From Planctomycetaceae bacterium (GTDB lineage Bacteria; Planctomycetota; Planctomycetia; Pirellulales; Pirellulaceae): a stretch of DNA of 42,842 bases. The position numbers and the translations under genes are program-made. Where the stretch lies: positions 1 through 42,842 of the forward strand of contig JAAEMV010000118.1 of NCBI GenBank assembly GCA_024225195.1, in the 5' to 3' direction. A model generated the notes under the pieces. It saw only the letters and a program-made list of their open reading frames with translations. It did no database searches and had not been told where the DNA came from. Within the stretch, counting starts at the first letter, position 1; each line of letters opens with the position of its first letter. Below are positions 7,673 through 16,107 of this stretch, one piece after another.

Positions 7673-7862
7673 TAATTCGGTTCTAACAACGGGAAAATGG
7701 TTGACCCGATCCCTCCCACTCTCCCAACTACGACCAGTTATGAAAACTTGAATGCCTAAGCACTCAAACTCAGAGCAGGAACCAAAAATCAAGCCTCTCG
7801 CTATTAAACTACTTTAACCAAGACGTTGGTGCAAACGAAGAGCAGAGCACGATGTCGATCCC

Positions 7863-8921
7863 TCACTGCGCCGAGGTTTTAAAACCGGTTGGTCCACCCG
7901 AGATTCTCTTACCGTGGTCCAGCGGCCAACTTGCCATCTGAAAACCGTTTTCGTAGATCCATTTTTTCAGCAACGCATGGGACTCAAAATCATCGGGATA
8001 GACCCAAATCGAAACTGTTGTTTTCCCCGGTTCGAAATCAGACAGCCTTTTTTGAAAATCTGAATCTCCCCCAAGAGCCGCCTCTACTGTTTCACCAATG
8101 AGCGGACTCGTGGGAAGCATCCTAAAGCCCTGAAAACTGAGGGTCGTCTGAGCATTCACCCCACCCCCAACTCGATCGTAATTTGCCTTTACGATCAATT
8201 CATATTGCATCCGATAATCGTGAACTGGACCGACAACTGCAATCGCCTGTTCCTCTCGACTAAACTTTTCTGCATTCAGCCTCACTTCGGAACTGACTTC
8301 AGACTTCATGAGTGAAATCAACTCACTCATCGGAACATAAGACAGCCGCCCGTTATTTAAACAGAAGTGAATTTCATCCGAAAAAACAGTCTTAGCAATT
8401 GGATTGGGGAAATGTTTAATGACCTCTGTTGAAGGCTCATTGCTGAAAGAAATAGCCTTAGACTCTCGATTCAGCTCTGCTAACTCGTCAATTAATTGTT
8501 TCTGCTGAGCCTCAAAAGATTCCTTCTTCTCAAACTCAATCGCGGCGGCAGCATCCTTTGCCGCTAATTTTTCTATTCGCGTTTTTCTAGCCGATTTCAA
8601 CTTCTGTTGTAGCAACTCGAGCCTAATCAAGTATTCATGTCGTTGGTCAGTTAACGCAGCAGCTAGACTGTTCTCTTTAGCCTGTTTCTGCCCCAAAGCC
8701 TCATTGTCCAACTGAAGTTTCTTGATCGTATCGCCCAGGCTTGCCTCTGTTTCTTTGAGATCGTCAATTTTACCTGCGAGATCTTCACTCGGGGTAGCAT
8801 GAACCCAGGATGCCGACGCCTGAGCACCAACGACCACGACCAAAATGATGAGAATTCCGACCAGGTTGGCGACAATGTCCAAAAATGAATCTTGCCCCGT
8901 TGTAATTTGCTTGAGACTCAT
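7863..8921 (-). CDS. ExbD/TolR/MotB-like stator protein with membrane aspartate
   Basis: This is the third gene of the exb-like operon; its start overlaps the previous stop by ATGA. The 352-residue product has one N-terminal membrane segment (about 13-33), DSFLDIVANLVGILIIL. It aligns with the ExbD segment PFIDVMLVLLII, so D15 falls at the proton-carrying Asp of ExbD, TolR and MotB. A long coiled coil follows (about 45-155). The C-terminal beta-rich periplasmic part starts with EIHFCLNNGRLSYVPMSELI (183-202) and has no OmpA-type peptidoglycan-binding motif that I can see. It probably pairs with the ExbB-like subunit to use the proton (or sodium) gradient. What it acts on in the envelope is unknown. 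Confidence 0.7.
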   Translation of the reverse strand: MSLKQITTGQDSFLDIVANLVGILIILVVVVGAQASASWVHATPSEDLAGKIDDLKETEASLGDTIKKLQLDNEALGQKQAKENSLAAALTDQRHEYLIRLELLQQKLKSARKTRIEKLAAKDAAAAIEFEKKESFEAQQKQLIDELAELNRESKAISFSNEPSTEVIKHFPNPIAKTVFSDEIHFCLNNGRLSYVPMSELISLMKSEVSSEVRLNAEKFSREEQAIAVVGPVHDYRMQYELIVKANYDRVGGGVNAQTTLSFQGFRMLPTSPLIGETVEAALGGDSDFQKRLSDFEPGKTTVSIWVYPDDFESHALLKKWIYENGFQMASWPLDHGKRISGGPTGFKTSAQ

Positions 8922-10525
8922 TGTCGCGACTCCTCAATCAAGAGACCGCTGTTGTACAGAAGTCCATTTAATTCAGAAAATCGAGTCTCTCCTCCGGGCA
9001 ACACCGTCACGCGGAGTTGCGGCTTCCAATAGCCATTTTTACCGGCGACTCCCCAAGATTTAATTTGCCCCCAAATCTGTTCCACCAATGGGTCAATTGC
9101 CTCTGCAGTGCCACCTGCCATTGAAATTTGCCTGCCAACTACACCGCCAGACTTCAGTTCGAGATAATCGGCGCCACAGAACAATCGAATGGGGCGGACG
9201 TATCCCGTTGCCCCCGCCGTTCTCGCTGGCAATGCCCAATTACTTCCACGCTGATTTGCAACACTCAACGCAGACTGAAGATTCTCACCAGCAACCTCTC
9301 CTCCCGCTCCAGCGTTCGATTCAGCACGAGCGGTAGCCGTTGATGAGTTCGAGTCGCCGTTCGATTTTGTTTGTGGATTCTCAAAACCTCTCTTTTTTGA
9401 TTTCATCGAAGCAATTAAATCAGCCGAAGATTTTGAATCGGGCGCACGATTGGAACCGCGAGAATTTGAGCGATCCAGCCCATCCCCCATGCCTCTTGTC
9501 GTTGAGACAAACCCACCTTGTCCTCCGGAGACGCGAAGCCCCGGACGAGACCGCTCATTCGCATACATTGCATCGCGGGCACGCTGAGATTCAATCACCG
9601 CGATCCGCGACTGCTGCCGCCCACGAGCTTCTTCGATCGCTTCTTGTACTTCTTCGACGAGCTGTGGGTCTTTTTTCCCAAAACTCAAAACCTTGCCACC
9701 ATCGACTAATTCATATCCAAATTCATCATCCCAACTCTGCATTGCACGGCGAACCAACACAAACGTTTCAGCGCCGTCTGGGCGAACGATCGCCAACGGA
9801 TAAGGATTCCCCTCTTTACCCACCAAATCATAACGCTCCCAATACTCTCGGTTAGCAAGCAATGCCGAGTCGAGCATATTGCCAGGCTGAAGCGGCAAAA
9901 CGAATTCATCTTTTCGCAACCGAATCCCAGAGGGTTGCAAAACGATCTCATCTTTTAAACACTCGATAAAAATGGGCCTTCTGAAGGTTCCACCACGCCC
10001 CCGATAAGGTTCAATGACGTACGTCGTGGGCTTGATTGCGGAGTTGTTCTCACGCTTTGTTTCAATCTCAGAACGTACTCGAAGAATCGAATCTTCTAAC
10101 TTAGCCAACGCCTGCTTTCCCTCCTCTTCGGAAAATTTCTTAGAAGAAACAACGGGTTCGGCTTCACTCTGAAGGCTATTCCACTGCGCGATAACTGTCT
10201 CAAGCTCACGTTTGATCTTCCGTACTTCCCCCTCCAAATAGCTTCGGTGGGAACGAGACTGCTGCAATTTCTCGAGCGCATCCGGTCGCACCGAAGACAT
10301 GCCTTTGATGCGGATCTGATTCAGTGCAACTGCATCATCTAACTCAACAATTTGCGCCTGTTTTTCAGAATCATCTTCAGCCTGCTTTTTCGCAGATTGT
10401 ACATCTGCTGATTTCACGGCCATGACGAGCATTACAATCAAAACACCAAGTGTGCAGATCAACACTGCCAAAAATGGAAACAACGAAACGCTGAGTTGAG
10501 TTCGATTTTTTTTTCGCCGTCTCAT
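8918..10525 (-). CDS. ExbD/TolR-like protein with alanine in place of the membrane aspartate
   Basis: This is the second gene of the operon, joined to its neighbours by ATGA overlaps on both sides. The 535-residue product has a basic N-terminus and one membrane segment (about 13-38), SLFPFLAVLICTLGVLIVML. This aligns with PFIDVMLVLLII of ExbD but carries A20 where ExbD has Asp. A coiled coil spans about 40-165. Two similar periplasmic beta modules follow, around 184-300 (PIFIECLKDEIVLQPSGIRL) and 444-535 (IRLFCGADYLELKSGGVVG). They are separated by a low-complexity Ser/Gly/Asn linker (about 325-430). The same module type appears once in the next gene. It may be the non-conducting partner of a mixed D-subunit pair. 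Confidence 0.65.
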   Translation of the reverse strand: MRRRKKNRTQLSVSLFPFLAVLICTLGVLIVMLVMAVKSADVQSAKKQAEDDSEKQAQIVELDDAVALNQIRIKGMSSVRPDALEKLQQSRSHRSYLEGEVRKIKRELETVIAQWNSLQSEAEPVVSSKKFSEEEGKQALAKLEDSILRVRSEIETKRENNSAIKPTTYVIEPYRGRGGTFRRPIFIECLKDEIVLQPSGIRLRKDEFVLPLQPGNMLDSALLANREYWERYDLVGKEGNPYPLAIVRPDGAETFVLVRRAMQSWDDEFGYELVDGGKVLSFGKKDPQLVEEVQEAIEEARGRQQSRIAVIESQRARDAMYANERSRPGLRVSGGQGGFVSTTRGMGDGLDRSNSRGSNRAPDSKSSADLIASMKSKKRGFENPQTKSNGDSNSSTATARAESNAGAGGEVAGENLQSALSVANQRGSNWALPARTAGATGYVRPIRLFCGADYLELKSGGVVGRQISMAGGTAEAIDPLVEQIWGQIKSWGVAGKNGYWKPQLRVTVLPGGETRFSELNGLLYNSGLLIEESRQ

Positions 10526-12117
10526 GCAGTTCTTTTTGAACTCCGGTCAATGTTAACCGTGACAAACTGACGTTCCTGCTTGCGAACGGGCAGAATAACC
10601 TCCGCAGTGCTGGACACGGTACTTGCGAAGGCTGGTTCCCGAGGTGACTGAGCTTCTTCAAGGTCGATCCGAGCCCCCATTCCGAACTGGGTGATTTCGG
10701 CGATTTGCCTCTTTATCTCCGTCTTTCCGAGCGTTGACTGAGCGAACTCCAGCTCATCTCGTTGTGTCTCAACGTTGGTTTCGTGCGAAGGAGCAGGGGA
10801 CACAGAGCCCAGCATTCCATTACGATTCTCAGAGAGGCTAACTACCATGGCCTCCACTGCATCCTTTAACTTCTCCGTTGCTTCGGCTGCCATTCGGTTC
10901 TGCGCCAGAATGGGTTCTAAACTCTGTTGACTTCGATCCTGGGCCAGCAACTCTCCCATTAACTCAGCTTGCTGAGCCAACTTACCTTGATAATCGGACA
11001 TCAGCCGGGCATTGTCAGAAAGCGTGACTTGCCACTGACTCCAACGGTGCGACATTGATTCATCCGCTTTGTCGATGGAGTTGGTCAAACCCAACGTCAG
11101 CTTCTCAACACTTTGCTGGATTGAATCCATCAATTGCTGACTGAGGCGATCTTTCAGGTTTTCCTGAGACTCCAGCCAAGTCGTGTGAGCTGCTTGAATC
11201 GTCTTTTGCCAACTGTTGGTTTGCTTTTCAATCGACTGCTGAGAAGCGTTTAAGAAATTGTGAGCCACATTCTCATAAGTTGGATTGGCTGGCGCGACCG
11301 TCATGTCAAAGTTTGCATTGATTTCCTGCTTTGCCCGCTGATCAACTAACTCCAACAACTGAGTCTCAAATCGCTCAACTAAAAATTGGCCGAACATCAA
11401 AACCATTGACAACGTCAAAGCAAGTGCCGTCGTGTCAAACGCCACATAAAGGCTCCCGCGTAATCCATCCATCATTTGCTGAAAATCATTGTCGGGACCA
11501 ACATTGATTCCACCAAGCGCCTGAGAAATACCTAGAACTGTTCCCAGAAAACCTAGCATCGGGGTCGCCCAAATCAATATCCGCACAAGCGAATACCGTT
11601 GTTGCTGACGATCGAGATCCAAGTCAGCCAAATACTTAAGCTCTTCTTCTACAGAAGCCGTGGAATTGGTGCGGTAAATACAATGCAGGGCATTCACTAA
11701 ACGCTGCCACAAATAGTGGTCATGCATCCATTTGGGCAACTCCAGTAAATGCTTTCCCAGGCCAACCGTTCGCTCTTCGATAACACCTCGAGGCCTTGCT
11801 CCCTCAGTTGCATCAGCAGGCGATTGGACCGAACCGCTCCCCACCGCACCTTGAGGAATACTAATTGAGATTTTCTTTTCGCCACTGAATTGTTCAAAGA
11901 TGTTGTTAGCAATTAAGCCCAACGACGCGATTCCAATGAAAAACATCCCAACGGTTACCTTGGAAACCGGGTGGCCCGTCAGATACCTTAGAACGGTCTC
12001 GTTAGCGATATGCCCCTCATTGATCAGGTAGGACAACCCCAAATACAACATCAGTCCGATGCAGATCGGGATCACAAGCGAGGGCAGTACGGCGATCCAA
12101 CTTGACGATCGTTTCAC
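10522..12117 (-). CDS. MotA/TolQ/ExbB-family proton-channel subunit
   Basis: This first gene of the three-gene operon encodes a 531-residue channel subunit of the ExbB/TolQ/MotA family. Predicted membrane segments lie at about 7-32, 54-73, 178-205 and 224-247. The last two form the family core (RILIWATPMLGFLGTVLG and LYVAFDTTALALTLSMVLM), which lines the ion path around the D subunit. A long cytoplasmic tail (about 250-531) is rich in heptads and Gln and is far longer than in ExbB or TolQ. The GTG start at 12117 has AAGGAAG upstream. The long tail recalls the ZorA subunit of Zorya defence systems, but no Zorya nuclease or helicase genes are nearby. The energy-coupling role is well supported; the partner process is unknown. 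Confidence 0.85.
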   Translation of the reverse strand: MKRSSSWIAVLPSLVIPICIGLMLYLGLSYLINEGHIANETVLRYLTGHPVSKVTVGMFFIGIASLGLIANNIFEQFSGEKKISISIPQGAVGSGSVQSPADATEGARPRGVIEERTVGLGKHLLELPKWMHDHYLWQRLVNALHCIYRTNSTASVEEELKYLADLDLDRQQQRYSLVRILIWATPMLGFLGTVLGISQALGGINVGPDNDFQQMMDGLRGSLYVAFDTTALALTLSMVLMFGQFLVERFETQLLELVDQRAKQEINANFDMTVAPANPTYENVAHNFLNASQQSIEKQTNSWQKTIQAAHTTWLESQENLKDRLSQQLMDSIQQSVEKLTLGLTNSIDKADESMSHRWSQWQVTLSDNARLMSDYQGKLAQQAELMGELLAQDRSQQSLEPILAQNRMAAEATEKLKDAVEAMVVSLSENRNGMLGSVSPAPSHETNVETQRDELEFAQSTLGKTEIKRQIAEITQFGMGARIDLEEAQSPREPAFASTVSSTAEVILPVRKQERQFVTVNIDRSSKRTA

Positions 12118-12156
12118 TTGGCTTCCTTGACTACTGTTTCTTTTATTCGTTATGCA

Positions 12157-12199
12157 GTTGCCTGCGCGTCAGTTGCGCAGGCAACCGTCAAAGCGACGG
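12157..12199. promoter_or_regulatory. Tandem hairpins in the leader of the exb-like operon
   Basis: GTTGCCTGCGC (12157-12167) and its exact complement (12175-12185) form an 11-bp stem with a seven-base loop, followed at once by CCGTC-AAAGC-GACGG (12185-12199). On the minus strand these lie 40 to 82 bases ahead of the GTG start of the channel gene. No T-run follows on either strand, so this looks like a leader structure and not a terminator. Confidence 0.5.
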
Positions 12200-12432
12200 C
12201 GCGTTCTCTATTTAATCGGCACAGATTATCTATCGCGTAAACTTTATGTTGCCCGAATTGCATGATTTATCGAATTGGGCGACGGAATCAAAAGAACTGA
12301 TAAAGTTGACGCTTTTTACCAAAGAGTTGGGTGTGATTCGTCGATAACAACCCTACTGAATCGCTGCGCTTCAGTTCGTATACCCAGGGGGGTGAAACCC
12401 GGTTCGGCAAGCTCCGACCGGGTTTCTTTTTT
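12200..12432 (+). ncRNA. Candidate plus-strand RNA ending at an orphan terminator
   Basis: The divergent gap between the exb-like operon and the UbiA gene carries a strong plus-strand terminator but no plus-strand protein frame in front of it. The preceding bases hold further stems, for example GCCC(G)AATT with AATTGGGC (about 12251-12280) and ACTGAA with TTCAGT around a nine-base loop (about 12355-12375). The sequence does not look like tmRNA, 6S, SRP or RNase P RNA. The 5' end is unknown and no convincing promoter was found. A minus-strand frame across 12288-12539 has no recognisable features. Confidence 0.3.
12395..12432 (+). terminator. Strong Rho-independent terminator
   Basis: AAACCCGGT (12395-12403) pairs with ACCGGGTTT (12417-12425) around a 13-base loop, and TTTCTTTTTT follows. 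It acts on the plus strand, upstream of the UbiA gene, and closes a transcript with no recognised gene. Confidence 0.85.
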
Positions 12433-12685
12433 GCGCTAATCCCGACCGGGAATAATTCCTCCCTATTCAAGGAACGATTCGCCCTGATTCTCCGGTATTT
12501 TGAACGTTTTATCAGTGAATCCGTTGAAAGAGTCGCCACTGACCTTCATCCTGTCAATTCAGTCCATTAGTGGGCAGGCGACCCAAAACATCTTAGAATC
12601 GCTAGCGTGCGGAAGCATTACCCTGCTTGCTTATGCCTTCCTCCGTTTAAGCGTCGCTCCTTCGAATAATTTAGTTGCTCTTATT

Positions 12686-13720
12686 ATGAAATCTGAAAAC
12701 GAGGGGTCACCGGAGACCGCTTCCCGACACTCTACGATCCTCCCCTGGCTTCGATTGTTGCGAATTTCTGCCTTACCAACGGCAATCTCCAATATTCTGA
12801 TGGCGTTTCTATTGGTTCACCAAACGTGGACACCTACCTTGGAACTCTGGCTTCTCATTTTGGCATCATCGCTGCTGTATTTATCCGGCATGGTTCTTAA
12901 CGATGTCTTTGACATTGAGGTCGATCGAGTTCAGCGCCCCAACCGTCCACTGCCTTCTGGAAAAATTTCGCTCCAAACCGCGAATACGGCTGGCTACATG
13001 CTGCTCTTGCTTGGAGTCGTCGTGGCTTCGCTCGCGGGTTGGGTCGGCAGCGGAAGCGATCCCTTTTTACCTACGAGTCCCTTCGCCCGCGCCAGTATCA
13101 TTGCGGTCCTGCTCGCAGCGTGCATCCTGCTTTACAATGGCCTCTTAAAACGCACGCTCTTGGCCCCCTTTCTGATGGGAAGCTGCCGCGGACTCAACGT
13201 TCTCCTCGGTACGAGCACACTCATTCCACTTGCGACTGGCATGACAACCTCTGAAGCGGCACCGACATTTTTGAGTATTCCCTTAGTCGCTTGGTGGATC
13301 TCTATTTCCATCGGAACGTTGATTTGTGGTGTTACATTATTAGGCCGCAATGAAGCGGTTGAATCACAAAAACGCTTGCCACTCTTTATCGCTTGCGGGT
13401 TTATCATTGCGGGGATCACCGGCATTGGCAGCGTCGTTTATTGCCCAATGGACCTCGAGCTGTCACCTCTGGTAAAGAGCATTTATCCACTTATCGTTGC
13501 GGTCATCTCGTTGACGATTATTCGCCGTGTCATTGGAGCCGCAATCATTGCGACTCCGTTGGCCATCCAGTCGGGAGTAATTTCCGTGCTTCGCAGCTTA
13601 ATAATTCTGGATGCGGTCGTCTGTTTCCTCGCCGCTCCGCAACCGGAGTATTACGCATTAATCGTGCTAAGCCTTTTGATTCCTAACATTCTTTTGAGTC
13701 GCTTTATCTCCACGACCTAG
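12686..13720 (+). CDS. UbiA-family prenyltransferase, EboC-like
   Basis: This 344-residue integral membrane protein of the UbiA superfamily transfers a prenyl chain to an aromatic or polar acceptor. About eight to nine membrane segments are visible. The Mg-diphosphate motif is N72-D73-x2-D76-x3-D80 (LNDVFDIEVDRVQRPNRPLP), followed by YNGLLKR and LMGSCRGLNVLLGTS. It is followed by a TIM-barrel and a pyrophosphatase-type gene on the same strand, the order of eboC, eboE and eboF. That is why I favour EboC over UbiA or MenA; no other quinone genes are nearby. ATG 12686 is chosen because homology starts 20 residues later; the frame stays open 62 codons further upstream without a good start signal. 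The substrate is unknown. Confidence 0.8.
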   Translation: MKSENEGSPETASRHSTILPWLRLLRISALPTAISNILMAFLLVHQTWTPTLELWLLILASSLLYLSGMVLNDVFDIEVDRVQRPNRPLPSGKISLQTANTAGYMLLLLGVVVASLAGWVGSGSDPFLPTSPFARASIIAVLLAACILLYNGLLKRTLLAPFLMGSCRGLNVLLGTSTLIPLATGMTTSEAAPTFLSIPLVAWWISISIGTLICGVTLLGRNEAVESQKRLPLFIACGFIIAGITGIGSVVYCPMDLELSPLVKSIYPLIVAVISLTIIRRVIGAAIIATPLAIQSGVISVLRSLIILDAVVCFLAAPQPEYYALIVLSLLIPNILLSRFISTT

Positions 13721-13799
13721 ATCAACCAGCTGTTGTTTTTAAAAAAAATCTACTCATCTCAAACGCCACTAGCTCATCGAAACGACACACGGCATTTTT

Positions 13800-14657
13800 A
13801 TGATAATCGGCTATAACACAAACGGCCTTTCGAACCACAACGCTAAAGATGGCTTGGAGTTACTTGCCAAAACGGGCTATAGAAGTGTGGCCATTACAAT
13901 CGACCATGGCTGGCTTAGCCCGCGAGATCCCGCTGCAGATGTGCAGGTTCAGCAATTTAAACATTTTTTAGAACAACATAACATTTCGAGCGTGATCGAA
14001 ACTGGCGCACGCTTTCTTCTAAATCCAGAATCCAAACATTCGCCAACGCTCTTGGATCCTGATCCTCATCAATCACAAAAGAGGATCGACTTTATTAAAT
14101 ACTGCATTGACGTTGGTATTGAACTTGGCAGCGATTGCGTATCGATCTGGTCAGGCATTAAACCGAAGGATCTTTCGTTCGACTCGGCGATGGACCGTTT
14201 GGTGGAAAATCTTGAGACCGTTCTCCGATATGCTGAATCGCGGGGAATTGATATTGGATTTGAACCCGAACCGGGAATGCTAATCGACACGACCGGACGT
14301 TACGAGCGACTCACACACTTGCTCGACTCGCCGCGGATGAAAATGACTCTCGACATCGGGCACCTCTTCTGTTTGAGTGAAATACCGATCGCAAATTACA
14401 TTGAAAAATGGGCGGACCGCATTGTAAATGTTCACATCGAAGATATGAAATCCGGCGTTCATGAACATCTGATGTTTGGAGACGGCCAAATTCACTTCCC
14501 ACCTGTCATCGAATCCCTAAATCGCTGCGGCTACCGGGGAGGACTCCACGTCGAACTAAGTCGCCACAGCCACGACGCCGCCAATGTAGTTCGACAATCC
14601 TATGAGTTTTTAAACCCAATTATCCAAGACGTGCTTGCTAATGATAATCCGCTTTAA
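13800..14657 (+). CDS. Xylose-isomerase-like TIM-barrel protein, EboE-like
   Basis: This 285-residue protein belongs to the sugar phosphate isomerase/epimerase (AP endonuclease 2-type) TIM-barrel superfamily. Likely metal ligands are E155 or E157 (GFEPEPG), D185 and H188 (LDIGH), H212 (NVHIED) and E252 (HVELSRHSH). These are the residues at the barrel mouth that bind divalent metal in relatives. It starts 79 bases after the UbiA gene and is followed after 67 bases by the pyrophosphatase-type gene. In ebo clusters the matching protein is EboE, whose reaction is unknown. A conventional sugar isomerase cannot be excluded, but no sugar-uptake genes are nearby. Confidence 0.8.
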   Translation: MIIGYNTNGLSNHNAKDGLELLAKTGYRSVAITIDHGWLSPRDPAADVQVQQFKHFLEQHNISSVIETGARFLLNPESKHSPTLLDPDPHQSQKRIDFIKYCIDVGIELGSDCVSIWSGIKPKDLSFDSAMDRLVENLETVLRYAESRGIDIGFEPEPGMLIDTTGRYERLTHLLDSPRMKMTLDIGHLFCLSEIPIANYIEKWADRIVNVHIEDMKSGVHEHLMFGDGQIHFPPVIESLNRCGYRGGLHVELSRHSHDAANVVRQSYEFLNPIIQDVLANDNPL

Positions 14658-14724
14658 CGGCTTTGGCCTCTAATTCGCTTTCCTGACGCGTCCATCCCCA
14701 GTTCCAATTGAATCGAGAAATAAC

Positions 14725-16008
14725 GTGACCCGTGTTTGTGTCATCAATGTGGTCGGTCTAACTCCCAAATTACTCGCGCATGCCCCGAATCTGGCGGCCG
14801 TTGGTAATGCGGCCGCTTGGAAAAGCCCATTACCTGCCGTCACATCCACATCCCAAGCAACCTTACTTACTGGATTATCACCGCGAGACCATGGAATCGT
14901 CGCCAACGGTTGGTATTATCGTGACACTCAGGAAATTCGATTTTGGCAACAAGCGAACTCACTGATTCAAGGAGAGAAATTTTACGACAACGTTGAAACC
15001 GCAAAAATGTTCTGGTGGTTTAACCAAGGGTCAGGCGTCCGCTACAGCTGCACCCCCAAACCTCATTACGGCTGCGATGGTTCAAAAGTTTTTGACATCC
15101 TCGATTTCACCGAATGTGATTTAACGAAATCCATTGGCTCCTTCCCATTCTTTAGCTTCTGGGGCCCCCATGCTGGCCTCCCCAGCACACAGTGGATCGC
15201 CGAGGCGACGGCTTTGGTAATGCGACGCAAAAAACCAGAATTGACACTCGCCTATCTACCTCACCTCGACTACGACTTCCAGCGATTCACCTCACAGGCC
15301 CCGGAGCGTGTCAAAGAAGTCGACGATTGTGCCGGCCAGATCATTCAGGCCGCCGAGGAAATCAACGCGCAAGTGGTGGTTGTCTCCGAATACGGCCTCG
15401 TCCCTGTTAACCAGCCAGTACACCTAAACCGTATCCTAAGAAATTCAGGTTTGTTGAACATTCGTTCGGGACCCTTTGGAGAAATTTTAATCCCGGGTGA
15501 ATCCAAGGCATTTGCTGTAGCAGATCACCAACTTGCACATATCTACGTTGCCAATCCCTCGGATATACCGAGCGTCCGAAACACTCTCGCTGAGACCCCC
15601 GGCGTTGCAGCGGTCGTCGACCCTGGTGATCTCGAACTGGATCACCCTAGAAGCGGGGAGCTAATCGCACTCGCGGAGCCAAATGCTTGGTTTACTTACT
15701 ACTATTGGCTTGAGGACCGCCTCGCTCCCGACTTTGCTAAGACAGTCGACATTCATCGAAAGCCCGGATACGACCCATGTGAACTCTTCATGACTTCCAA
15801 GATTCGTGCCATTCGAAAACTGATTCGCAAAAAAATCGGCATGCGTTATTCGATGGATGTTATCCCGCTCGATGCCACACTCGTGAAAGGCAGTCACGGT
15901 CTTAGACCTAGCGATGACGAGGGGCCACTGGTGATTGGCCCTGGCGAACCACCGGAAAAAATGACGCAATTTAAAGGCTATCTCGAGCGTTTACTCAAGA
16001 GCACGTAG
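14725..16008 (+). CDS. Alkaline phosphatase/nucleotide pyrophosphatase-superfamily protein, EboF-like
   Basis: This 427-residue protein belongs to the type I phosphodiesterase/nucleotide pyrophosphatase group of the alkaline phosphatase superfamily. The nucleophile region is PLPAVTSTSQATLLTGLSPR (T40 likely), followed by DHGIVANGWYYRD. Further metal-site candidates are LPHLDYDFQR, VVSEYGLVPVNQPVHLNR, and GSHGLRPSDDEGP near the end. It has no signal peptide, so it probably acts in the cytoplasm. The start is GTG 14725. As the third gene of a C-E-F order it matches EboF. It converges with the LRR gene. The substrate is unknown; hydrolysis of a phosphodiester or pyrophosphate is inferred from the family. 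Confidence 0.78.
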   Translation: MTRVCVINVVGLTPKLLAHAPNLAAVGNAAAWKSPLPAVTSTSQATLLTGLSPRDHGIVANGWYYRDTQEIRFWQQANSLIQGEKFYDNVETAKMFWWFNQGSGVRYSCTPKPHYGCDGSKVFDILDFTECDLTKSIGSFPFFSFWGPHAGLPSTQWIAEATALVMRRKKPELTLAYLPHLDYDFQRFTSQAPERVKEVDDCAGQIIQAAEEINAQVVVVSEYGLVPVNQPVHLNRILRNSGLLNIRSGPFGEILIPGESKAFAVADHQLAHIYVANPSDIPSVRNTLAETPGVAAVVDPGDLELDHPRSGELIALAEPNAWFTYYYWLEDRLAPDFAKTVDIHRKPGYDPCELFMTSKIRAIRKLIRKKIGMRYSMDVIPLDATLVKGSHGLRPSDDEGPLVIGPGEPPEKMTQFKGYLERLLKST

Positions 16009-16107
16009 CCTATTTTTTGACCGTCAAATCAGATTACTCGGCATGCGATTTGAGTGCTCAATCAGCTAATTTGCCAGGCAAGGCCAAGCCACCGCCTGCG
16101 GTTTGGA

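Noticed and set aside
9340-9855. Plus-strand 171-codon frame opposite the 535-residue ExbD-like gene
   Set aside because: It is antisense to a well-supported gene within an overlapping operon; the composition (Pro, His, Arg-rich) is typical of a shadow.
7863-12117. Zorya-type anti-phage defence system
   Set aside because: The channel subunit with its long tail resembles ZorA, but no ZorC, ZorD or ZorE-type genes are nearby and the D-like partners lack a visible peptidoglycan-binding domain.
12200-12432. Known RNA family (tmRNA, 6S, SRP, RNase P) in the divergent gap
   Set aside because: None of the conserved blocks of these RNAs could be found by eye.
12288-12539. Minus-strand 83-codon frame in the divergent gap
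   Set aside because: It runs through the strong plus-strand terminator and has no recognisable motif or ribosome site.
12500-12685. In-frame upstream extension of the UbiA gene
   Set aside because: The 62 extra codons show no family similarity and no start signal; ATG 12686 fits the family better.
16085-16107. Hairpin CCAAGCC/GGTTTGG as terminator of the LRR gene
   Set aside because: There is no T-run on the minus strand after the stem, and it directly abuts the stop codon.
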